DNA from: Closterium sp. NIES-65
Taxonomy: Eukaryota > Streptophyta > Zygnematophyceae > Desmidiales > Closteriaceae
NCBI GenBank assembly: GCA_948144175.1
Contig: CANXME010000037.1
Coordinates: forward strand, 85,479-149,478
Direction of reading: 5' to 3'
DNA: 64,000 nt
The notes under the pieces: model-generated
Seen by the model: only the letters and a program-made list of their open reading frames with translations
What the model was told of the DNA's origin: nothing
Database searches by the model: none
Shown: positions 54,761 to 64,000 of the stretch, one piece after another
Position numbering within the stretch: position 1 is the stretch's first letter
Layout of the letters: each line of letters starts with the position of its first letter
Position numbers and translations under genes: made by a program

Positions 54761-57544
54761 ACGGCACACGACTTACCTTTCAGTCAGGTCGACGTAGACA
54801 CCACTTACCTATTTCGTGGTTAGAGGCCGGCAACTGTGCGGAAGTCACTATGGTAGGAGCCGTAGGTGACGCGGGGGTGGTGGACACCCTGGAGGCACGG
54901 TTGGAGAACGCGAGGAGGAAGCATGAGGCCAATGAGTATGGCGACCTGCCCTGGGCGGTCGTCGAGGCTGGACTCCGCTCCACGTGGGCGACGGAGCACC
55001 CGTCTCGACCTGCTTCCCCTCGTCCGGTGAACAACGAAGGCGGCGTCGACTTGGGCGTCAACGCCGGTGGTGGTCAGGTCGGCAGCAGTGCTGGAGGCAC
55101 GTCGAGGCAGAGAGGTGTGATACACGCCGGTGAAGTCGGCGGCGTTCAGGCGCGAGGGATGCAGTCGTCGGCGGCTGCAGGCTCCTCGCAGGGTGACGTC
55201 GGAGGTCGACGGTGTGGGCTGTCGCCGATGTCGGCGTCCCAGGTGACAGCAGGTGGAATTGCGCCGAGCTACGGCTACTTCAAGTTTACGCCGGACAGGA
55301 TCTCGGTCACCCCCCCACTGGTCGGTCGACCCGACATTCTCACATGGAAAGAAGCTATCGAGCCCCAACTGGAGATGGCTGGGCTGATCGGCTTCGCCCG
55401 AGGGACTGTGGCGACGCCTGGAGAAAACCACCCCGACTTGCGGGCGGAGTTTCCCGCCGTGCAGCTGCTGACCTTCACGGTCATCTCGCGGTGTTGCTCG
55501 CCAGGAGTGCAGATTGCCTTAAAGTGGTGCCGAGAGTATATCGACGCCGGCCACCGGGCGTGGCACTTCATCGAGTCGACGTACCAGGTCACCGACGACC
55601 TGTTTATTGCCCAGCTGGAGGGACAGCTGACGCACCTGCGTATGGGTGACGATGAGACAGCGACCGACTACTGCAACCGAGCCCGGCGAATTCTCGCCAC
55701 CATCAGGTTGGCCGGCGCGCAGTACTCCACGGCGTCATACATCACCCATGTCATGCAGGGACTCTCGAGCAGCTACAACCTCCTGAAACGACTGTCCATG
55801 GCGCCGAGCACGAGGGCGACGCTCAACGAGGACAACTTGACCTCGTACATCCTGCAGGACGAGGCGATGCAGGAGGCTGAGCGGTCGCAAGGAACTCTTG
55901 GCGCAGGCCAACTTCGTCGCCCCGGCGAAGCAAGGAGGTCGACCAGGAGAGCGCGGACAGTCTTGTGGCGGCGGGAGCGGTGGCTGGAAGTCGGCCAAGG
56001 AGGTCGACAAGAAGAAGTCGACCAAGAACAGCGGTCGAGGAGGAGGAGGTCGACGACGGGAGTGCTGGCTGTGCGGCGACCCCGACCACCTCTCCTTCGA
56101 GTGCCCCGACCGCAGTGACTCCGACGACGACGACAAGGGCGGCCGCGGGAGGTCGGGCAGTCGACGTCCTCGTCGCGGCGGAAACCAGCCGCGCAAGGAG
56201 AAGCAGTCGACGACGTCGACTTCGGCGAAGGACGCTGACTCCCCTGCTGGAGGCAAGGCGCGAGACGACAAGACGGCGTCGTGCTCGCTGGTCGGCGTTG
56301 TGGAGCCGACCGTCTCGTTGGCGCCGGAGGCTGGAGAGGACTTCCAGGCGGTGGCGGCAGCTGTGCAGGCGAACCCGGCGGTGGTCCTGCTCGACAGCGG
56401 GTGCTCCCACCACCTGATGGGGACGAAGGAAGCCTTCGTCGACCTGCAGCCGAGCGGCTTCATCAAGCACGTGCGCGGCTTCAATGGGGCACTGCAGGAT
56501 GTCCAAGGCCGCGGCACCGTCGCCCTGCAAGGGGAGGCCGGGAAGCAGGTGCTCATCCCCGACGTGCTGTACGTCCCGGGTGTGCGGGCGAACTTGCTGT
56601 CGTCCGGCCAGCTGAAGGAGCACGGTGTGAAGTTGCAAGAAGACGGCGACGGGATGCTGCTCGTCTCAGCAACGGGAGAGGTGCTCGGACGGGCGACATA
56701 CTCCGGGCGTGTCCTCTGTACCGACTTGCGTCCTTGCCCAACGAGGTCGACGTCGACCACGCCAGAGGTTGTGGCCCTGCGGGCGATCGTCTCGAAGACG
56801 AAGTCGACGCCGGACCGAATGCATGCGAGGCTTGCACATGTCGGCATGGACACCATACAAAGCTCGGCGAAGAACGAGGTCGCCATTGGGCTGGACCTCA
56901 AGTCGGCGCAGGGCGCTGACTCCCCGTGTGTCTCGTGCGTCGGCGGGAAGCTGGCGCGGCACACCTTCCCCGACCAAGGCTCCAACGCCGACGATGTGCT
57001 GGGCGTCGTGCACATCGACCTGTGCGGGCCATTCCGCGTGGCTGCCAAGGATGGCAGCCTGTACTTCTTGTTGCTGAAGGACCGCAAGACCCGCTATGTG
57101 TGGGTGAAGCCGGTCGCCAAGAAGTCAGATGCGTTGCAGGTGTTCGTGCAGTGGCTGGCGGTGGTTGAGCGGCAGACGAAGAAGTCGGTGCTGATGCTGC
57201 GCTCTGACCGGGGAGGGGAGTTCCTCGGGAAGCAGTTCACCGACTTCGTGAACGGCAAGGGGATCGTCCACGACCTGACCTGCCCATACACCCCGCAGCA
57301 AAACGGCATGGCGGAGCGGGAGATGAGGACGGTGGTGGAGTCGGTGCGGACAATGCTGCTGCACATGGGTGTGCAGCACCACTGGTGGCACCTCGCTCTG
57401 CGGCAGGCCGTCTGGGTCCGCAACTGCCTCGAGAGGTCGACGCTGCCGCCGGGGGATGACGCCGTACCAACTGCTGACCGGGAAGAAGCCCGACTTGTCG
57501 CTGGCGCGGGTGTGGGGCTGCATGGCGCAGTTCTTAGTCCCTGA
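54751..57544 (+). pseudogene. Element E gag, protease and integrase
   Basis: Gag: AVGDAGVVDTLEARLENARR, YGYFKFTPDRISVTPPLVGR and WHFIESTYQVTDDLFIAQLE, then a zinc knuckle (CWLCGDPDHLSFEC). Protease: VVLLDSGCSHHLMG and VLYVPGVRANLLSSGQL. Pre-integrase: HARLAHVGMDTIQ with CVSCVGGKLARH. Integrase: VVHIDLCGPFRVA, MLRSDRGGEFLGKQF and TPQQNGMAEREMR. Copia order, same gag as B. Confidence 0.92.
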
Positions 57545-60003
57545 GCAGCAGCGTGGTGGGAAGCTGCAGCCGAAGGCAAAGTGGGGTCTGCACCTTGGAG
57601 TGTCGACACCGAGCAAGGGCTGGGAGCTCCTCGACGTCGACACCGACCGGGTGGTCACCACGTCGGACGTGGTGTTCTACGAAGAGATGTCGCTGGCCGA
57701 GTGGAAAACGGCGTACGGGTCAGTGTCCGGCTGCTCGTCGCTCACTCCGCCATCTGACACCATCGTCGGCGACGCTGCCACTGCTTGCCGAGATCGGTGA
57801 GCTTCCTGCCCAGGACGTCGAGGACGTCCGCCCACCTGCTCCTCCTCCTGCGAACCCCGCCCCTCCCCTCGTGGTCCATCTACGTCGGCTGACCCCGGTG
57901 TCGGCCTCCGGCGATGAGGGGAGTAGTGCGACGCCGCCTTCGGCCAAGTGCATCGCCGGTGGCCGACGCGACGAGCGGCAGGACGACGTGGCTTGCAGTC
58001 GACGACGACAGGGGAGGAGCAGGTCGAGAAGCAGGTCGAGGACCAGCGGCCGACAGAGGAGCAGGCAGCAATGACGCCGACCAAGGAGCAGTCGACGACC
58101 GGGCAGTCGGCAGGGAAGCCGACCATAGGGGAGAAGTCGGCTGGAACGCCGGCTGACGAGCAGCAAGACGTCGAGGGCAGCGGCAACGATGGAGGGGACG
58201 CCGAGGAGGTTCAGCCAGGACCACGGCGTTCAGGCCGACTTCGGAGGCCACCTGACTTCTTCGTCCCCGCTGCCTTCACCACGGTGTACGACGTGGATGA
58301 TGAGGCCGACGACCTGCTGTATGACGATGCCGAGGAGGATGAGGAGTTTCCAGAGCTCGACCCCGACATGTTAGCCGACCCCGAACGCCGTTGGGACATC
58401 TCGACGATGACGGTGAAGGAGGCGTTGGCGAGCTGGAAGGGCCCGGCGGTGAGAGCCGCCATGGAGAAGGAGATTCGCAGCCTCCTCAACATGGGAACGT
58501 GGGAGTTGGTCGAACGTCCGCCGGGAGTGAACGTCATGAAGAACCGGTGGGTGCTGACGACGAAGTACCACGTCGACGACACCGTCGAGCGCGAAAAAGG
58601 CGAGGCTGGTGGTGAAGGGCTTCACGCAGGTGTACGGCGCCGACTACGACGAGACGTTCGCGCCGGTGGGCAGCTACGTCACGCTGAGGATTTTCCTGAG
58701 CATCGTCGCTGTCCGCAACCTCAACCTGATGCAGCTCGACATGAAGAACGCCTTCTTGCAGAGCAAGCTCGACAGGGAGCTCTACATGTCCCAGCCGGAC
58801 TACTTCAACGACGGGACCGGCCGGGTGTGCAAGCTGCTGAAGAGCCTGTATGGGCTAAAGCAGTCGCCGCTGCTGTGGTACTTGGCGCTCAACGACGTGC
58901 TGGTCGACGCCGGGTGGAAGAAGAGCCAGGTCGACGAGGCTCTCTACTGCAAGGTCGGAGAAGACGGAGTGGCCTGCTGGGTGCTGGTCTACGTCGACGA
59001 CCTCCTCGCCGCCAGCAGCAGCGCCGCGATGTTGAAGGAGTTGAAGGAACTGCTGGAAGCCGCCTTCGAGCTGCGTGAGATCTCGCCGGTGCAGAAGTAC
59101 CTCGAGCTGGAGATCGTCCGCGACAGGTCGGCGGGGAAACTGTGGCTGCACCAGCAGGGCTACGCCGACAAGCTGCGTAGGCGCTTCATCAACGAGAAGC
59201 AGACCGGGCGCACCCCGAAGACGCCGGTCTCGGTCGACGCCTACGCCGAGCTCACGTTCGATGACGAGGAGGCACAGGAGGCGACAGGAGGAGGAGTACC
59301 GGCAGAAGGTCGGCTCGCTGTAGTTTTGCGGCGACGACGACGAGGCCGGGACATCGCCTTCGCCTGCAGCAAGCTGGGGAGCGGCCTCACGGTGAGGAGC
59401 GACCAGCACTGGCGTGAGGTCGCCCGCTGCCTCGCCTACCTCGCCAATACGCGCGACACCGCCCTGGAGTTCGGCGGTGGACCTGAGTCGCTGGAGCTGG
59501 TCGGCTACGTGGACGCCGACGACGCCGGTGACAAGCAGAACAGGACGAGCACGAGTGGATACGTGTTCGTCTATGGAGGGGCTGCAGTCTCCTGGTCGAG
59601 CCAGCGCATCAAGGTGCGCGACGTTGTCGTCGACTGAGTCGGAATACGTGGCAGCCACCGAAGCCGGCAAGGAAGGACGCCGACTTCGCTTTCTTCTTGC
59701 AGAGTTCCGGCAGCTGGATGCCGGGAAGCCGACCGTCCTTCGGGTGGACAACAAGTCGGCCATCACAAGTCGCCGAGGGCATGGGGTTGACGGGCAACCT
59801 CAAGCACATGGAGCGGCGACAGGCCTGGCTGCAGCACATGGTGAAGCGCGGGAAGTTCTTGTTGAAGTACATCCCGACCACTGGGCAGCCGGCCGACTTC
59901 CTGACGAAGGCGCTGCACTATCCGGCCTTCAACCGGTGCTCCGTCGCAATCGGCCAGGTGCGCTTGGCTGACGTGGGCGACGGCGACAACGACGTGCAGC
60001 AGT
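57545..60003 (+). pseudogene. Element E integrase C-terminus, linker, reverse transcriptase and RNase H
   Basis: Linker rich in Glu, Gln and Thr (57950-58240); RT from about 58380 with SWKGPAVRAAMEKEIRSLLN, MGTWELVERPPGVNVMKNRW, YDETFAPVGSYVTLRIFLS, MKNAFLQSKLDRELYMSQPD, SLYGLKQSPLLWY and CWVLVYVDDLLAASSS. RNase H: DIAFACSKLGSGLTVRSDQH, GYVDADDAGDKQNRTSTSGY, STESEYVAATEAGKEGRRL and KYIPTTGQPADFLTKALHY. Complete set of landmarks. Confidence 0.92.
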
Positions 60004-60137
60004 AGGTGCCATGCCCTCTTGCATGGCTGGTGCGGTGGACGACGTGCTGTGTGTTGGGTGCACGTCGACGAGCTATTCTCCGAGGAGTACTGCCGAGTGG
60101 ACTTGGGGGGAACCAAGCGTGAACGCGGGCAGGGGAG

Positions 60138-61158
60138 TGTCAACGGGAGTTGTATGTTGGCCCCGTCCACGCTTGGGCGGAGCCGACATGGTGGTCGGGT
60201 GTGAGGGGAGCAGCCGACCTGCAGCAGTGGGCGAGCGGGTCGACGAGGAGGTCGACTTGCACGGTGACCACTGCACGAGCGCCGACTTCGAGGTGGCGCC
60301 AACGTCGGGGAGGTCGACTTAAGCATCGACCTGCGGAGGACGTCAACTTGATGACGTCGACTTGGGAAGCCGACTTCGGTGGTCGGCTGATGTGTTGGTC
60401 GACCTGCGGGTGGTCGACTAGACCCGGTTGTCGACGAAGGAGGGGCCGGCGTCGAGCAGTCGTGGCGTCGAGCAGTCGGTCGTCGAGCAGTCGGGCGTCG
60501 AGCGACATGGTCGGCGACCGAGGGGCATGGTCGACCCGGTGAGGTCGACAACGAGGTGGTCGTCGACTTGGGAGGTCGACGGACACGTACGGGGAGTTGC
60601 TGGTCGATGTGGTTGCCGGTCGACCAGGTTACCTGGTGACGAAGTGCTGCGGAGGAGTGCGACGGTCGCCCAGGCGAAGTTGGCGAGACCGACCTCGGTT
60701 ATGGTATCCCGAGGTCGTCGTGGCAGATCAGAGGCAGCCGTCAGCCCGTGGCTGACGTGGTGTGTGTGCTCTGCAGGTGATGAGGCCCAGCCTACCAATC
60801 ATCTGCACGCACCTGCAAAGCGGGTGCACTGCTGGCACACCATCGACCTGAGGCATTAGCAAGCTGTCGACTTTGCTCTGCTGGAGCGCGGGTCGACCAA
60901 GTCGTGTTGGAACGCGGTCGACCATGCTGTGCTGGCAGCTGACCAGCCTGAATGCTAGCTCTGATGTAGTCTTGCATTGCCAACCTTCATTGTACCATTG
61001 TTGTGATCTTTTCTTAGTGAAACTCTTGCAAAATTGCCCCGTGAACTAGCAAGTAGTGTGAGCACTAGGAAACGTCTAAGGACCAACGAACGCAGAGATC
61101 ACACGAGCACACGTGCCTAGCCAGTAGTCTAGCTCCCGTTGTAGTAGTTATCTCCGCA
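60138..61158 (+). repeat. 3' LTR of element E
   Basis: Partner of 53724-54743. Followed by gcacg (61159-61163), after which element D gag resumes. Confidence 0.92.
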
Positions 61159-61163
61159 GCACG

Positions 61164-62300
61164 GACCAAAACCCCCACCACGTTGACGCTGCGTGTACCA
61201 CTCACGGAGCTGCTGAGGGGGGGGGGATGTCCCGAGAACGCTGCTGGTGCTGCTGCTGGTGCAGGCGCTGACCACCACCAGAGCTGCTCCGCTGCGAAGT
61301 GCCACCCCGACCATCTCCTCCTCCTCCACCACCGCCTCCTCCACCTCCGCCACCACCGCCGCCATCCGCTACCACCGCTACCGCCTCCGCCGCCTCCACC
61401 TCCACTGCTGCCACCGGACAACCTCCACCCCCAGCCACCACTCCCACCGCCACCCCCACTCCCTCCGCCGCCTCCACCGCCACCTCCACCCACCCCTGCT
61501 AGCTCCACCCGCGCCCTTGCCCCCCTTGCTCTTGCGAGAGCGGCGTCTGCCGCTAGGGGGAGACGCCGCATCTACCGACTCAAGACCAACGAGGTCGCCG
61601 CAGCAGTAGAGGCAACAGAGGGCAAGAGGGGGGAAGGGGAACACCCGTCAAAGATGGGGGTGCGAGGTTCACCACGAGAGGCTCCTACAGCGAATATGCT
61701 CTTCTTCCGCTGCTAGGAGGGCCTTCTCTATGAGGTCAACAGTAAGAGTGGTGGGACAGACTGAGAGGAAGTGGTCCCTGACTACACGAAGAGAGTCAAG
61801 GAGGCGCGTGAGTATGTAATAGAGAGTGATGTACATGGGGGGAGGGGTTCTTGGCGAAGAGCTCAGCAGGAAGCGCAGCGTTGGTAACGAGTGTCACTAA
61901 TACGGAGGTGCGTAATGAGGTCAGCGACTGTGGAAAGGCAGCAAGGTCAGGGAAGAGGTACGGTAGCATGAGGCGGCTCAGTGCAGCAGTGGCAGGGGAG
62001 GAGTAGCGCGGAACTACAGCGTCGTACAAGGTCTGAGCACTCTTGTACTGACTAAAGTGTGCGCGCTCAGTGGTAGGCAGGTGCGACGCACAGCAAGACG
62101 TGCAGCAGCATCGCGCGTGGCCCAATGGGAGCGAACAATGGCGTCAGCGTCAGCAGCAGGGGCAGAGAGGCGCTAGAGGTGAGGTCAAAGAGGGGAGAGA
62201 CCGTCTGCCTTATCGCACTGTAGGAAAAGCTGCAGGTTATCTACCCAAACCTCAAAGTCAATGGCCCTACCCTCAGCGTCAAAAGGGAAAACACCTAGGG
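61164..62300 (-). pseudogene. Element D gag
   Basis: The group's gag in pieces: FDAEGRAIDFEVWVDNLQLF at the start (about 62285), AHFSQYKSAQTLYDAVVPRY and LMLPYLFPDLAAF (62125-61900), then a very glycine-rich tail (61500-61210). The junction with E lies just after the tail. Confidence 0.85.
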
Positions 62301-62469
62301 GTAGCCATGACAGTAGTAGACTAGCAGTACCAAACTGTAGGACAGGGCAGTGCAGTGACAGAAGCGCTGCTCTCACCAGACAGGGCGGTTCGGGCAGACT
62401 CAGGCAGCACAGAACACGGCAACACCGGCTGCTCGGACGGCTCAGCAGTAACAGCGGCTCCGCGGCACC

Positions 62470-63340
62470 AGCGGTTCGGCTCCTCAGGCGACTCGGGCGG
62501 CTCGGACGGGTCGGGTGGCTCGGGCGGCTCGGGCGGGTCGGGCGGCTCGGGCGGCTCGGGCGACTCGGGCGGGTCGGGCGGCTCGGCCGGCTCAGGCGGT
62601 TCGGGCGGCTCGGGCGGCGCGGGCGGCGTGGGCGGCTCGGGCGGAACGGGCGCTCGGGTGGCGCGGGCGGTGTAGGGCAGCAGGGCCGCTGGTAGGGAGG
62701 CGGGGCCGCAAGGTAGGTGGCGGGGCCGCAATGAGAGGGGCGGCGGTGCCGCAGTGAAGGGCGGCGGGACCGCCGTGAAGGGCGGCGGGGCCGCCGTGAG
62801 GGGCGCGGGCGCTGAGACGGGCGGCGGGGCGCGCAGCGGGGGCCGGGGCGGCGTGAAGGGCGGCGGGGCCGTAGTGTGAGGCGGCGGGGCCGCAACGAAG
62901 GGCGGCAGGGCCGCAATGTGAGGCGGCGGGGCCGCAGTGAAGGGCGGCGGGGCCGCAATGTGAGGCGGCGGGGCTGCAGCGAAGGGCGGCGGGGCCGCTG
63001 AGACGAGCGGCGCGGGGCCGCAGCGAAGGGCGGCGGGGCTGCAGAGATGTGCGGCGGGCGCGCCGCAGCGAAGGGCGACTGGGCCTCAGTGTGAGGCGAC
63101 GGGGCCGTAGCGAAGGGCGGCGGGGCCGCAATGTGAGGCGGCGGGGCTGCAGCGAAGGGCGGCGGGGCCACTGAGAAGGGCGGCGGGGCCGTAGCGAGAG
63201 AGGCGGCGGGGCCGCTGAGACGGGCGGCGGGGCCGCAGCGTAGGGCCGCGGTCGGCGCAGCGAAGGGTGGCGGGGCCGCATCGAAGGGTGGCGGGGCCGA
63301 ATCGACGGGCGGCGAGGCCGCTAGGGTGAAGGGGGGGGGG
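62470..63340 (-). repeat. GC-rich tandem leader repeats of element D
   Basis: About 30 degenerate units of GGGCGGCGGGGCCGCAGCGAA type, with a tcgggcggc-type variant array at 62500-62660, between primer site and gag. Long Pro/Arg-rich frames across it are artefacts of composition. Confidence 0.85.
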
Positions 63341-63470
63341 GGCGCTAGGGCGGCTCGACGAAGGGAGAGCCCGGAGCGCGACTTGGGCGGAGCGCGCTTC
63401 GGGCAGGAAAAAAAAACTCGATGTGGTGGGCCCTAGGCACAGTTCCCACGGGGGAACCTGCTCGATACCA

Positions 63471-63591
63471 TGAGGAAATTATAACGAGAATGATTGACGA
63501 AGGAATGAAAGTGATACAAATATGGAACCCTAGGAATGTGTACCCCATATAGGCTACCCCACTATAGCCTACACAACATTCTAATTTGACA
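63471..63591 (-). repeat. 5' LTR of element D (121 bp)
   Basis: Plus-strand edges TGAGGAAATTAT and AATTTGACA; primer site TGGTATCGAGC (minus) at 63460-63470 directly beside it. Confidence 0.9.
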
Positions 63592-63596
63592 AGTAC

Positions 63597-64000
63597 TTAG
63601 TGGGACTAGAAAGTAGAAGCAAGAAAGGTAGAGTGCCACGTGACACTAGGAAATCTGAAAAGATAAGGATAAGGATGGGGTTGGGAGTACTGTTCAAAGT
63701 GCATCTGTGTGGAGGGGCTTAGTACAGTCGGTGCCCTTTTCAAGAACACCAGGTAGGCGGGCGGCATGTGCGTGAAACGTGTTCGAGACATTTCGCCACG
63801 TTCGCCCTTGTCGCCACGGACAAAAATGTGACTGTAATATGAAATTGCAACGTGAATTGAGTCAAGGGTTTTAATTCCGTAACCAGGTTAACTTCTCTGA
63901 TGACGGGCAACCGTTGTTGTTTATGAACTGTAGATGTTTTTCTTCCTCAACTTGGTGACTGTACCCTGAAATCGGCACAATGGTCAATTTAGTCACTCAC
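63597..64000 (-). repeat. Probable remainder of the element K 5' LTR
   Basis: This AT-richer sequence with no convincing frame continues where D interrupted K (48584). By the nesting logic it should be the rest of the K 5' LTR and possibly its right flank. The LTR end is not identifiable because no partner copy is in the window. Confidence 0.45.

Larger units (their letters stand above)
53724..61158 (+). mobile_element. Element E: Ty1/copia element nested in D (plus strand)
   Basis: LTRs 53724-54743 (1020 bp) and 60138-61158 (1021 bp) differ by about 2.5%; perfect gcacg duplication. Parts: primer site 54744-54760 (TGGTGCGGTGAGCGTGG), gag (54751 to about 56120), protease and integrase (about 55900-57600), a disordered linker (57800-58200), RT and RNase H (58200-60003) and a purine tract (gggcaggggag, 60127-60137). 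All parts are present in order but spread over several frames: broken, about five breaks. Same family as B and I, and the only autonomous-type element here on the plus strand. Confidence 0.93.
48585..63591 (-). mobile_element. Element D: short-LTR Ty1/copia element nested in the K LTR, itself split by E
   Basis: LTRs of 121 bp at 48585-48705 and 63471-63591 differ by about 7%. Without E the element is about 7.57 kb. Minus-strand order: primer site 63460-63470, GC-rich leader repeats (63340-62470), gag (62300-61164), element E, then a Cys/His-containing segment and protease (53718-52993), integrase (52900-51900), linker repeats (51830-51150), RT (50950-49800) and RNase H (49583-48918). Broken, probably about ten breaks besides the insertion. 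Confidence 0.9.

Overview
The window is a eukaryotic, almost gene-free stretch of nested transposable elements, most likely from a streptophyte green organism such as a charophyte alga. The reasons are plant-style Ty1/copia elements with initiator-Met-tRNA-type primer sites, a chromodomain Ty3/gypsy element, a small TRIM-like LTR element, an intron-bearing hAT transposon and a repeat-rich, proline-rich wall-type protein gene. The species call is inference. No rRNA, tRNA, CRISPR array or bacterial gene was seen.

Layout. 1-9385: an old copia element (B, minus strand, running off the left edge) is split at 108-6569 by a whole-looking young copia element (A), whose two 860-bp LTRs look identical and whose 1487-residue gag-pol frame is open. 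9386-21283: a tandem array of a 48-bp unit (16 codons, about 95 copies) grading into 24-bp units. It carries two incomplete minus-strand copia copies (F, 11020-13574; C, 16956-21146), and B abuts its left end. 21147-22365: the array runs on the plus strand into Val-Thr-Pro-Glu-Pro-Pro repeats and a basic, Cys-containing domain with probable introns. This is the only good candidate for a host gene. 22646-24725: a small TIR element (H) split by a 1480-bp TRIM-like LTR element (G). 24906-27743: a decayed hAT transposon (J, plus). 27744-30240: a scrambled copia relic (I) related to B and E.

30241-64000: an old Ty3/gypsy chromovirus-like element (K, minus) is the container. Three copia elements of one unusual group with LTRs of only 121-130 bp (L 31583-37961, M 40944-48121, D 48585-63591) sit inside it. 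D is itself split by a plus-strand copia element (E, 53724-61158). Target duplications close cleanly around A, E, G and L, and with one mismatch around M and D. LTR divergence counted by eye (M about 10%, D about 7%, L about 6%, E about 2.5%, G about 2%, A about 0) agrees with the nesting order.

Nearly all LTR elements lie on the minus strand; E and G are the exceptions. The elements are genomic fossils: all but A (and the non-coding G) are broken. The points of most interest are the repeat array that has taken three copia copies, the short-LTR copia group with its conserved leader structure (palindrome, hairpin beside the primer site, GC-rich repeats), and the possible repeat-rich wall-type gene.
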